This document shows, in pieces, positions 33,325 through 44,832 of a stretch of 64,000 nucleotides of DNA. Location of the stretch: NCBI GenBank assembly GCA_014529385.2, contig CM043963.1:69964912-70028911 (forward strand), in the 5' to 3' direction. A program made the position numbers and the translations under genes. The notes under the pieces were generated by a model. That model did not search any database. It saw only the letters and a program-made list of their open reading frames with translations, and was not told where the DNA came from. Origin of the DNA: Adiantum capillus-veneris (lineage: Eukaryota > Streptophyta > Polypodiopsida > Polypodiales > Pteridaceae). Numbering within the stretch: position 1 is the stretch's first letter; each line of letters begins with the position of its first letter.

Positions 33325-34086
33325 AAAGATCATATGGTTGTTGGAAGTTTTCCATTGACCCAGAAACCATCAAAATCTGTAGAAAAATTCTTCTATGAAG
33401 ATCATCGGGGACAAAAGCTTCAGTTGATCTCCACAAGTCAGAGTCAAAAACCGACAAATCCCATAGTGCTCAAGCAATTGGATGAGACCAAGCTCGCATA
33501 TGCATATCGAGATGCAAATGGCAATGACTCTTAGTAGGTTCATGACCTTGTAGAAGCTACGGATGCTAAACCTGAAGTCAAGGACTATTTGAGGATGATG
33601 CAAAGCCTCAAGCTGCCAGAACAGGTGACAAAAAATTCAAAACCAATGAGAGCTAAAGTCCAAAAGGCTACACAAAGGTCACCACCAAAATCTCCTCTGA
33701 AGAAACAGATTTTGCCAGACATTACAATGGACCTTTTAAGATCAAAGGCTACTCAAATGCAAGAGGACAATGCTCAACAATTGCAAAAAAGTGCGGTATC
33801 ACAGTCATACGAGTCAACATCAACAGAAGCAGGTGATCAAAGCAAAGAAGATGCAAATAAAGCTCAACCAAAGGACACTGCCACAACAAAAGCAATCAAT
33901 AAAGAAAGAAATCCTGAGAAGATCAAGTGCAACATTGTTGGAGAAAATGAAGAAAAGCTATCAAAAGAAGTAAAGCTAGATTTTCAGCTAGATAAGAACC
34001 TCATGTCCTTTCGCACTTGGAAAAGATGTGGTCAACCACAACTGGAATATGCTCCTGAATTTGTGAGCATATCAGGAAACAAATGA
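33322..34086 (+). pseudogene. Element B polyprotein, part 3: last module and start of the retropepsin-like domain
   Basis: FFYEDHRGQKL (33388-33420) is the last clear module. After a TAG at 33532-33534 and a lysine/glutamine-rich linker comes VKLDFQLDKNLMSFRTWKRC (from 33970). This aligns with ALVDTGAKPNVFNYSTFKKI of element A: the Asp (33979-33981) is kept but T-G-A is replaced by F-Q-L. A stop at 34084-34086 follows. Confidence 0.6.
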
Positions 34087-34800
34087 GCAGAATGTTGGGG
34101 AATCATCTCCACTACCATTGAAGTAGGTTCACAGATCATCATAGCTCAATTCCACGTTATCACAGCAAAGGATATGCCAGACGGTGTCATAATGGGAATG
34201 CCAATGGCCCAGAAGATGTTAGAGATACAGAATGAAAACAGGATGCAGTCATCAAAGACAACAAAGAATGAAGACCAAGATTGGTCACCCGCGAACGACA
34301 ACACAAGGTCCTCAAGCACTGTTAAACTGGAGACTTATATCAAAGCAGATCTTATTGAAGATGATTCATCTCCATCAATTAGAACTTCAAAAGAGCTTAA
34401 AGCAAATCAGACAATAGTAAGTGCAGATCAAACAGAGCAAAAAGCAACCACGAAAGCTATTCAGCAAAGAATGCCACCGAGACCAGAGGTAAAGAAGAAA
34501 AATCTTGCAAACAAAGATAAAGCTAAAGTGGAACTTCCACCGATTAGCACAAAAGGTGTGACAGCATATGCCTCTACATCAAAGAACCCTCATGGATTAG
34601 CTTCTTCAAGAAAGTCAGGCTTTCAAAACTTCAAGTCAATTGCTGACCCAACTAAAACCTCTAAGGAGACACCCAGAAAAGCAAAGGTATATCAGACAAA
34701 GTACTCAAGAAAGCAAAGGAAAGTCAAGCAAGTGTTTGTTCCGAGCAGTTTAGTCAAAGTCAATGATCCGGTTTGGATTAAGAACGAGAAATCAACATAG
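34087..34800 (+). pseudogene. Element B polyprotein, part 4: end of the retropepsin-like domain and linker
   Basis: TTIEVGSQIIIAQFHVITAK then VIMGMPM (34186-34206) matches the HQFHVVEDQ and VILGVPWM region of element A and completes the protease-like fold. A long lysine/serine-rich, probably disordered linker follows, ending KVNDPVWIKNEKST before a TAG at 34798-34800. Confidence 0.6.
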
Positions 34801-35487
34801 AAAGACAAACACATGAGATGGATAGCATCACAATGGAGCTTAAAGGAACAGGAGTACTATGGAGGTAACAGACAGATATGGGTGCCAAAACGACAGGTTA
34901 GAGTATATGAAGTAACTTCAAGTCCCTCCCAAGAAAGAAGGCCCACAAGGTATCAACCTCGACAATATCCTAGGATACCTAAGAAGCAGGTATACAACAG
35001 AACAACATTGAATGATGTTGAAGTCTACCATGGCTCACAAAAGGATACAAAACAAAGATGGATCTCAAAAAATGTTCTTCTTGGACAAGGATTCTACACA
35101 GGGTATACAAAGATTTGGCTACCAGCCAACCACAAGCCAACTGCAACTACACCAGACTTGCATGAAGATCTCAACATCTCAGCAGGGCCTAAAGCTCAAC
35201 AAAGTCAACAAAGGAGTTACAAAGGTCATCAAGAGGTTTGGATTCCTAAGTCTTCCAATGCTCCTAGTCAAAAGCCAGATGCCAAAAGTGAACAAAGGCC
35301 TCCAACAACATCAAAGACTTCTATCAACATGCCTAATTGGATAATCAAACAACCAATGGAGTCTTCACAGTCAAAGAAGGACAAACCAACCAACGCGAAT
35401 GCAGATTCAAAGATAATAAAACAGGTATGGCAAAAGATACAATCAATGCCAACCTGGTCCTTCACTAATCCTCTTATTGAGGATTGA
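34801..35487 (+). pseudogene. Element B polyprotein, part 5: W-x-P-K repeats
   Basis: The same frame continues after the stop. Repeats: YYGGNRQIWVPK (34855-34890), YHGSQKDTKQRWISK (35026-35070), FYTGYTKIWLPA (35092-35127) and SYKGHQEVWIPK (35215-35250). Their shared form is aromatic-x-G, a short polar gap, then W-(I/V/L)-P/S-K. Weaker copies (MPNWIIKQ) follow. The segment is basic and probably binds RNA or gag partners. The reading ends NPLIED at 35487. Confidence 0.65.
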
Positions 35488-36502
35488 AGCTTGCTTTTAC
35501 CTGAAGAAATGTTTGTAGTAAGCTCAAGAATGTAAAAAGTCAAGTCGCCAAGGTGCAAAAGAACACTCTTTGGCATAGTCAGAGTCGGGCTGTTGAGCCA
35601 TAAAATGAGCAAAGCATCAATCCCAAATCTTCAAGTCATATTAAACTCTGTGCTAAGAGACTTAGTTATTAGGCTTATGCTCAAGCTGGAAGAGTTGAGC
35701 ATACCTAAGTCATGTCGCTCATGCTGGATGAGATGAGCATAAGAGTCAAAGTCTATTAACTTACAATTGGTGGAGTGTCGTAGAGTCCAACACTCACGCA
35801 CAGTACACAGTAAGATGAGAGCACATATCCTCCTCAACGAAAACCATTCTTAAAGGGGTGCCAGCTTGCAAATCCATGTCATATTCTTTTATAGCTACAC
35901 CATCTTTCTGGAGAACACCTCAAAATCCTTCTTGCACAGCATATTGTTCTCCATGCATTTCTGTGTATGCATAAATAGGATGTCCCATCATTGGACATAT
36001 GCATTAGACACTCTTTTGCTTCCACCTATGCACCTTGAGTGGACTACAACAGGCAAACCAATGTTCCATCATGCTACCCTTTTATATTTGCTGCCTTTTT
36101 TCCATATCTATCAGCAAATAATCCCTTCAATACTTTATTAATATTTCCCATGCTAATAAGTACTCCAGTAATGCGCTTATCCCAAAGGCACTTTTTTCCC
36201 ACTGGGTTTTTTCCCTTTGGTCATCTAGGTATTAGACCCCAATTTAAAACCTCCTCATTCTACTTCCCTTGTAAATACTTTTCATAAATAAACAGCAACC
36301 TCATCATGATGCTATTACAACGGACAAATGCAACATCACCTCTCAAAATCGACTATTCAGACCAATGAAGATGCTGCAGCAAATTGAACCTCATCAACAA
36401 ATCCAACGACAAAATGAAGATCAGCCCATCAATAACCAATCAAAACCTTCCATAGCCTCCAAGGACACTTTTTCAACAGTGCCCGAGGAGGGGCACTAAA
36501 AT
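35488..36502. other. Element B 3' non-coding region
   Basis: No gene. TTGCACAGCATATTGTTCTC at about 35934 mirrors element A at 20456. The last part (GTGCCCGAGGAGGGGCACTA) is a short GC-rich inverted repeat just before the polypurine tract. Confidence 0.6.
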
Positions 36503-36515
36503 AGGAAGGGGGAAA
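36503..36515 (+). promoter_or_regulatory. Element B polypurine tract
   Basis: AGGAAGGGGGAAA ends exactly at the 3' LTR start. Confidence 0.9.
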
Positions 36516-37563
36516 TGTTAACTGAGTCAATGTCAATTAGCAGAAGCTGCTAAAGACCAAAGACGTACGGATGCACATCGAAGATCAAAGTGAAGAAGCA
36601 GAAAAGATTGGAGTCACACATTTATCACACGTTTTTCCAAAATGGTAACGTATTGTAAATTCCCGATTTATTTCAAGCCATTGTAATATTTTAATGTGTT
36701 ATGGACTCAATGGAAGTTCCAAGTTGTAAAGAACAGGTTAGTTAATTGTGCCTAGGTTGCAGATACAATAAGTGTGGAGCCTTAAAGGTCTTGGGGGCCG
36801 GACATTACACATTTTAGACCTTGGCTAAGGTATAAAGGCTAACTTTGTAAAGATTTTATTAAGTTTTTGGATAAGAAATACACAGCGTGAGCTAACAGCG
36901 CTCACTTCTCTCCTTCTCGCGCTTCTTACTCCCTCCCCGGTTGTCACATTGCGAATGCGTTTGTTGCATTGCAACCGCAGGTAAGAGCTCTACGCATTGA
37001 CGTAATCCATTCACAGTATTTCGTAGCTTTTGGGATTGCCGACCCAAGGCCTAATTTCATCATAACTAGGAATTTACATGTTCAAATAAAAAACTAAGCA
37101 TAGGCGGGGTATTGGGACATCATTGCTAAGCATTTAGATGCATTCTGGGTTGAAAACGACTAGGTCAAAAATCCACTGCTGTTAATAATCGTGATTTTGA
37201 AACTTGACCTAAAGTGGGATTTGAGGCTATAGGCAAAATCCACTGCTGTTAATAATCGTGATTTTTGAACTTGACCTAAGGTGGGATTTGAGGCTATAGG
37301 CATGTGTGCTTAGGTCTTGTAAACTTGTCCTAGAAGTTTCGTTACGTTTGGATGTCATTTGATGCTGTAACGGATGTGATTTGCTTGCCGATGAGCGATT
37401 GGCTTCTGGTGATTTCAGTCACTTGAGTGTAGCCTGAGTTAGATGCGAGTTGTTAGTTGTTTTCCAAGAGATTGACAACCTCTTGTAGCCTCTATGCACT
37501 AGTCGAGTCAACTTCGTCCCATGGTTTGACAAATTAATCGTAGTTCTCGCTAAGACTACAATA
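36516..37563 (+). repeat. Element B 3' LTR, truncated
   Basis: It matches the 5' LTR from TGTTAACTG but lacks about 460 bp in the middle (junction near 37322). It carries a local tandem duplication of about 59 bp around 37170-37300 and stops about 40 bp short of the LTR end, where the palindromic block begins. Confidence 0.9.
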
Positions 37564-38148
37564 GGGTCCATAACACCTAGTGTGCATGCATTTAGTGTTA
37601 TGGGCCCTAGTGTTTAAGTCCTTGACTTGTTACCTTCTCGTATCAGTAAACAACCCCATCATAACTAGTGTTCAAGGTTGAGAACCTAAATTATACATGA
37701 AGCTCCAACTAAGCAATGAATGCTTACTAATTGGATTGCTTGGTGCTAACATACGCACTTTGCATATCTTTTAGCACAAGATTACACTTTGTAATCTCCC
37801 TAATATGCATATCCCCTTGGATACTGACAGTACTAGGGTGTGTTTCCCCAAGGTTTACAGACAGTCTTCCAAAACGACTGGTAAACGAGGATCACAATGT
37901 CATACTATATTGTTGAGGAATCAACAATGACATGCATAATCATCTTGGTTAATTTGAAAGATCCACAAGCACCCAAACCAACCCATGACCTCTATTGGTG
38001 ATTGGTAGATCCAAAGTAATTTCATAGAGATTTTGCACATAGAGTGCAAAATGCTTCATAAGCAACGAATGTGATGAATATGCATGCCACTTTAAATCAA
38101 TCTTTGCTAAACACTAGGGCCCATAACACCTAGTGTGCATGCATTTAG
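37563..38148. repeat. Palindromic block with direct and inverted terminal repeats
   Basis: A 33-bp direct repeat starting AGGGYCCATAACACCTAGTG lies at 37563-37595 and 38116-38148 (one change). A 21-bp perfect inverted repeat lies at 37595-37615 and 38109-38129. The left end alone folds into a hairpin (37564-37576 with 37595-37607). The roughly 490-bp centre has no coding text I recognise. It may be a foldback-type element that truncated the element B LTR. Confidence 0.85.
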
Positions 38149-39873
38149 CAAAAACAGATCCGAGCATGCATATACATGATCATACTTGCCAATGCTTATG
38201 GAAAATGTTATGCTCCTACCACACATTAAAGAGGAGTGTAAGTAGTTCTGAAAGAAACTAAACACTTTCTACTGCAATCATTTGCAAGCTTTAGTGAAAT
38301 GTGTGAACCATAATAGAAGGTGAAACATTAATCACTTCTAGGTACAAACAATGGAACTTTTTCCTTAACAACTCATAGACTTGTGATAAGCATAAACAAC
38401 CATCCGTTAATGTTGTTTAGCAGCACTTGTAACCTTAACAAGTTGTTCTGTGTATCCGACAATTTTTTGCCACTAAAATTGTTCCTGATACGACATGCTA
38501 AAAATGGTTCAGAAAACGGATTTGACCAGCACCTAGGGACTTCGCCGTGACACATAATTGATATGATAGGCGTCAGTGTCAATCCCAGAGACTCATATTC
38601 TCCACATGTGGAATATGTCTCATGTAAGGATGTCTACAAAAAGAACATCCTTCAAGTACGAGATGTACTTGTGTGTGGAGGTAACTGCAAACACTCTACG
38701 ACGTGAGTGAGAGGGACCCTCATTATCCTTACTCCGCTGTGGCCAAACCAAACTCCTTGAGTTCTTAGACCATGTTGTATTCCATGTGACAACATGTGCC
38801 AAATCAAACCCTACAAGTGGGTCTATAACTACGTAATGCAGAAACTTATTTTGGACACTACAACACAAATTTCTTGGCTCTTACATGACCTTGTCATCTC
38901 TCTTAAGAGCAAAAAATGGATGAAAAGATAGAAGCTTATGCATCCTACTTGGAAAAGTTTTTATAAAAAACAAAAATCAGATGCGTACGTGGAGGTCGAA
39001 CATAGTGTTCACTTATTTGTAGTGAAAGGTCTTGCCCAAATTTCCCGCCTGTAAAGGCTTAGGAATACTAATTGAAATTTAGTGAAATGCAAGTAGTATT
39101 GCACATGTAACCTTGGCTGTTGCCTTTGCAATCCAAACCCCTTGGTTAAAATCAACACTGTCAAACCCCTTGGTTAGACTTTAGTAGGAAACTACTCAAC
39201 TAGCAGTCGGCCTTTGGCCTATAGTTGTGACCCCCCTTGAGTTTGCCCTTGTTACTTTGGAAACTTAAAATTGACCAGTACCCTTTGGCAGTTGGTGAAC
39301 TTCTTTCCTTGAAAGCACAATTGTGAAGGTTCCAAGAATTGACCATCAACACTTAGTAAGTGATTTAGTAATCACGAGCTGGGTCTTATCCCAAAACTGT
39401 ACTCGTATAGACACTCTTAGTGCTATAAATAAAATAGGAAATCCACTCAAGTTGGAATCATATTCACAACTGGATCTTCTCTAAACCTGAAAATCCATAA
39501 TCTTGGGGTTTTGTGAATAGCTGTGCTATTTGCAATGCTTGCTTTATCTATACACGTTGGTAGAAATAAGCATTTCTGAGTTTGAAACTTTCAAAAACTC
39601 AACTTGATCTTCACACTCCAAGTGTGTAGTGCTAAAATAATACCCAAAAGATTAGTAAATGCAAGACTCTTTCTTGTTCATTAAAATCGATGGGTATTAA
39701 TCTGAATAGAATTGTTCTTTCTTGAAAGCTATCACTGATGGATTACAAACAGATGGCTCTAATCCATTCCAAAATAGGTGGCAATAGATGGCACTTAGCC
39801 CTTCCTGTTATCATATTGACATAGAAATATTTCAGTAAAATCATGACTAGTTTTACCTTTCCCACAAAGAATT

Positions 39874-39912
<39 letters not shown>

Positions 39913-40700
39913 CTGGGTTGAGGAAAACCCCTTATTCTAATGTGTTTTATGCCCCTTGCATATGCTCCAGTGCAGACCATGTCTGTGTCATAGCTTGTCC
40001 TATAAGCGTATAACAGTGGGCTTGTACAACTCTCTCGTAGAGAGAGGTAACATAAGTCCCCTCTTGACCCACCCACATTGGATGTGGTCATGACTATACC
40101 AGGGTGAATTAAGTATGGCACATTTTTAAGTGACTTATATATGGAATTTTGTCCATAGATAAACATAAATAAAAAAATGTTTTGAGACATCAATCACTTA
40201 CCTTGTCCTTGACAGAGTAGTTAGTGTTATAGCAGGCGCGTAAATAGTAATGAGATGGAATTATGTCAATCTCACTAACATGCCATGCACACTCAGGTGT
40301 AAGTCCTTGGCAAAATTGAGGGCCCTACAAATTGAGCCGATACCAGAAGTGCCTTGCACAATCGGGCATGGATACATCACAATCTGCCATTCTCATACAT
40401 AAATTGTGAGCTTAAATCCTCACGTTTCTGAATGCCCAACTGTGTGCCACTGTTGTTGATTTGAAATCAACGATAGATCTTGGCATGGGTTAGAAGCCTT
40501 GCTTCTCATAAATGTTGTCAAAGCACTTTGCTTTGTACAATAGGCAATCTTTGCCAACTTAAAATTTAATATAGAAAAACAAGAAAACTTGAAATTGTCT
40601 AACCTAGCTATTCTGCTATGGCCAATTTTCTTGAGTTTTCAAAATAAAAACTCGCTTGAATTTGGCTCATAGCCATATTTTCTACTGAGTGAGTTAGCGT
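38149..40700. other. Non-coding, no gene recognised
   Basis: Only short open frames without recognisable motifs occur. A TATA-like CTATAAATAAA (about 39423) and the (GA)17 run are the only notable local features. It may be old LTR sequence. Confidence 0.5.
39876..39909. repeat. (GA)17 microsatellite
   Basis: Uninterrupted GA run. Confidence 0.99.
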
Positions 40701-41891
40701 TGTCACGCATTTTTTGGATGAGCACAAAGTCACCAGATCATGCCAAAAAGCTTGCTAACTAGCCTCATGTATATATGTGTACATAGTGCTTCAAGTCGTG
40801 GGAGTGAAATTCATGTACAAACGTTTAGTTTTACTAGGATTTTGTACAGATGTCTTGGGTTGTTTGAGTCCCCAAAACATGGTTCTCAATATGTATTTTT
40901 AGCCATGCTTTGTAGCTTGTCAATCGGACTTGTACATCCTAAGTTATGTGAATCCGAAGTGGGCGGCCTCGACTTAGAAAGTGATTGCAAATGCATGCAA
41001 CAAAGGAACTAGGACAACTTGATGATTTGAATTAGAAATGTTGAGATTTGAAATTTCTGAAAGTAGCCGAGGGGATGGGCTCCGAGTCGTGCTTTAAAGC
41101 GTCGCATTTGGTGAAGCAGGGCACTATGCTCCTAAAAGTTAGTCCTGAGAAAAGGTTGGGCTGGAAAATTTGTGTGGGATGTGAAGGAAATGGGAAGAAG
41201 GAGGAGGAAATTTCCATGTGGCACTGGGAATTATCTCACATGGGAAGGGGTGAGGAGAAAACGGGGGGTATATAGGGCAAGTTGGGAGCCCATTGTATTT
41301 GTATCACTTGAGAGGAGATTAGCTTGTTGGGCTCGTGGACTCTTGAGAGATGGCACCGCATTTGTTGAGTTTACATGGGCTACCCAAGCGCCTCCCCTTC
41401 AATTTTGGTCCCCCGAACAAATGCCCACCGTTTCCCTTGAGCACAAAGGCACCGACTTGCTCCAGGTCTTTACCAAAAAAGGCTCAAAATGAAACAATAA
41501 AATAAAGACCCCAAGAGGCCATGTTGGTTGAGGAGAGAGAAAAGAAAGATTTGATTAAAGAGGATAAGAGGAGTTCCTTTTTAATTGTTGCAACACCTGC
41601 AAACTTTCGAGAGAGCTCATTTTTGAGCAAGAGAGAGTACACCCCCGACTTCAAGTGGCCATATCTCTCTCATCTTTTAGCTGTTTTTAGCCTATGGATG
41701 CTCTACAGACATCTACTCAAGACAAGTTACATCTTTATGTCTTTGGTTTCTCCTAATTAGAAGTGTGCTTCATGCTAGAAGGGTTCTTCATAAATCTATA
41801 CAGGTGCTTATCGCAAGTGGTTTCTACGGTGTAATCCAACGGTGTGACTCGTGCAAGGCTATAGAGGCACTCGTTTTCCTTGTTGTTTGCA
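40701..41891 (+). repeat. Element C 5' LTR
   Basis: It matches 44833-46059 along its length, with small indels. Start and end are approximate to a few bases. Confidence 0.85.
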
Positions 41892-42212
41892 TGCTAAAAT
41901 CATTTTGGTGCCCCCACCCGAGAATCAAGTGCTCATGTGCTTCAATTCTTGTGAAATATGTCTATTCTACAGGCAGAGAATGTAAAGGGGGTGTGGGGTC
42001 CTTATGGACAACCGCCTATGTATGTGCACATTGTGGACAACCCTTGAGGCGGTCGTGTAATTGAATTGCAGCCTTTGGAGGGTCATGAGGTTTTGTGAAT
42101 CCAACCAGTGGGGCTAGGTTACCCACTGTGAGGTGGATTAGGTACTCGAGCGATCCATCAACATCCCTTGAACTTACGACGTCACATGTAAGTGTTTTTG
42201 TGGCAATCGAAC

Positions 42213-43130
42213 ATGGCAGACGAGTTTCCACAGTTTCATGGATTGCCTAATGGGAATGCACGGATTTTATTAAGAAATTGGAAATTAATTGCTTACTGCA
42301 AAATATACTAGATCAAGCTATATTATCGCGGTTGCTGCAATACAGTTTACAGGAGGAGGCAAAAGTTTGATTACAAAATGATGAAGAGGTAGTACAGGCA
42401 CAAACTCCAGGGGTGGTATTGGATTACAATTGTGTGAAGCAAGCTTTTTTGGCACCGTACAGATCCATTGAAGTACCTGATGAAGTTTGGCATGAAATCT
42501 GGGGTACACTTAGAAGGCTAATTAAAGTGTTGATGATTTTGTCATGCAGTTCACTTGTTTATGGGATAAATGGGTTCGAGCTTTGGGAAATGAAATCTCT
42601 CCAGCCATGTTAAAAAAGGACCATTTTGTGGCAAACTTAAAGGAAAGTCTGAAGTTCAAAGTCGAGCTGAAAAGTCCCGCTACCTTTGAGGAAGCACCCA
42701 TTATCACACCAGGGAAAAAGAATGGAAAGCTCAAAGACTCAATGAGTATGGGAAATTGGTCCATGTGGAAGGTAATGGTGGCCAAAATGAGGGAAATCAG
42801 GCAGAGGTTGAAGCCCACCAACCTTCTCAAAGGGTTGCAAACACTGAACAGTTACAACAGAATATGCAAGACATGATGACCATGATGCAAGAATTACGGC
42901 TCAATGTTCTTGGAGATGATCATGGTCGTGGTTGTGGCAGAGGAATGGCCCAGCCATATGAATCTCAGCCTAATGCTAATGCAGGTCGTGTACAAGGTGT
43001 TTAAGCCACAAAGGAGGTTCATCCCTATCTTTTATAATTGTGGTGAACTTGGTCATATCAGCACTTATTGTCCAAAGCCAACAAGGATGGGAGGTGATAC
43101 GTTTCCACTTCCTCAGTAGATTCCTAACAG
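42213..43130 (+). pseudogene. Element C gag
   Basis: It begins MADEFPQFHGLPNGNARILL at 42213. The gag core is visible in DEVWHEIWGTLRRLI and DDFVMQFTCLWDKWVRALG, in different frames. The knuckle reads FYNCGELGHISTYC (about 43030-43071), with the first Cys changed to Phe. Several frame changes and stops are present. Confidence 0.75.
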
Positions 43131-43327
43131 GGCTAATGATTATACAATGGATATACGAGCAGATCAAGGTGATAGGAAAATCAGGCCTCAACCTCTGGTG
43201 GTCATGTGAATATTGTGCGAGTTGAAAAGAAAGAAGCAGATATGATGCCCATAGGCAAAAGAGAGAGGGAAGGCTATGCTGCTCTAGGTCCCAGTAAGAA
43301 GAAAGGGAAAGAGAAGAGGGTGAACAT

Positions 43328-44395
43328 GTGAAAGTTAAGAGGAAGAGAAGACCTTGTAGACTGTTTGAAGTAGCAGATTTACCTTTGGGAGAAGACCAAA
43401 CAACATACTATTTAAAGGAAGACCTGATTGGGAGGAAAGTAGATTTCACTTTTGGACAGTTGATGAATATGGTGCCCAAACATAAGAGGCACTGGAAGTC
43501 AGTAGTGTATCCACAGAAAGAGCCAAAGCATGGACAAGTCAGAGAGTTGAATGTGGAAGAGTTACCCAACATTTTTCATGTGGTGAACGCATGGCACAAA
43601 GGTGTGGGCATGGGAGAGGCCTACATTGATGCTCAAGTTTGTGCGATCACACAGTCATGTGTCGAGAGACTCGATCTCCTTACATGCGGAAGCTCTGGGT
43701 TTAGGATTTGACTAGCAAACCATACCAAAGTGAAGTGTTTGGGGCTGATTAAGATTGAATGTGGAGGTTATATTAACTTTCATGTTATGCCAACTGGCTT
43801 GGGAGCTTTTTCTCTCATGTTGGGGCGACCTTGGTTGAGAGCGGTTGGTGTTGTGCAAGATTGGGGCAAGGGCACAATCTGTGTGTATGGCAAGAAGGGT
43901 GAAAAGAGGGTGTTTGATATGACTACCAAGCAACCTTTGGCACTAGAAGATATGATAAAAATTGATGAATCCGAAGTCAACAGTGAAGACAGTTCTAAAG
44001 ATTCAGAAAGTATCACTACTTCTAGTTCCAGTGATGAGGGTGAAGTATCATTCTTGCTGTTGGACAAGGAGAAGAGAGAAATTAGTGAAGTATTGCAAGT
44101 GTCAGGGGATACAAATTCTTTGAGCTATTTAGAGAACCTTGAGGAGCTGATGCATCCTAAACAGGAATTTCCAGTGAAGAAGGGGTTGATTCAAAACATG
44201 TTGAGTATTGATTTGACACAAGGAGAAAGAAAAGAGTACTCAACAATGTTGGACAAGTTCCCAAATCTTTCCATCACTTCATATCAAGAAATAAGGGGTT
44301 TTGTTGGAGACCCTGTGAAGATTGAACTAGTTGAAGGGGCCAAACCAATAAGACAAAAATTAACAAGGATGGGTAAGGAGCAAATGAATGCTTGA
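43328..44395 (+). pseudogene. Element C protease region and start of RT
   Basis: The pre-protease text (LGEDQTTYYLKEDLIGRK) leads to YIDAQVCAITQSCVERLDLL. The active site should read D-S/G-G-A, but two codons appear deleted, leaving D-A. LMLGRPWLRAVGVVQDWGKG is the intact second protease motif. An acidic linker follows (NSEDSSKDSESITTSSSSDE), then the RT lead KIELVEGAKPIRQKLTRMGK. Stops lie at 43709-43711 and 44393-44395. Confidence 0.85.
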
Positions 44396-44832
44396 AAGGA
44401 AGAAGTGGATAAACTTTTGGATGCAGGGTTCATTATGCCAATTGATAATGTTGAATGGGTGAGCCCTGTAGTGGTAACTCTAAAGAAAGATGGGTGTTGG
44501 AGAGTTTGTGTTGATTATAAGCCATTAAATGCATTGACCAAGAAAGATCCTTATCCCTTACCTTTCATTGATCAAATTTTGGATGCAATGGCTGGCTTTG
44601 AAAGATACAGTGTCTATGATGGCTATTCAAGGTATTTCCAACTTATCCTTGCTCTTGAAGACCGGAAAAAGACTACTTCTATCACTCCATGGGGTTGTTT
44701 CTGCGTGTGGCTGCCTTCCTTTTGGGTTGACAAATGGACCTGGAGCTTTTGAAAGAAAAGTGGATTGGGTCCTCACCCTTTTTCTTGGGAAGTTTGTCAA
44801 AGGGTTCATAGATGATTGGGGTTGGCAAGCTA
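44396..44832 (+). pseudogene. Element C reverse transcriptase, truncated after the catalytic Asp pair
   Basis: EEVDKLLDAGFIMPID, SPVVVTLKKDGCWRVCVDYK and AGFERYSVYDGYSRYFQL are RT fingers and palm. After a one-frame shift come LPFGLTNGPGAFERKVDWVL and KGFIDDW, with the Asp-Asp codons at 44811-44816. Element sequence then jumps to the LTR. The rest of RT, RNase H and integrase is deleted. Confidence 0.88.

Larger units (their letters stand above)
27431..37563 (+). mobile_element. Element B: large pol-less LTR retrotransposon
   Basis: Ten kilobases lie between an LTR starting TGTTAACTGAG at 27431 and its partner at 36516. A tRNA-Asp-type primer site follows the 5' LTR, and a strong polypurine tract precedes the 3' LTR. 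The interior codes only for a gag-like polyprotein (31590-35487) with a zinc knuckle and a degenerate retropepsin-like domain. No RT, RNase H or integrase was found in any frame. This fits the terminal-repeat-with-gag class of non-autonomous elements. The 3' LTR is truncated at 37563, so no target duplication can be read. Confidence 0.88.
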
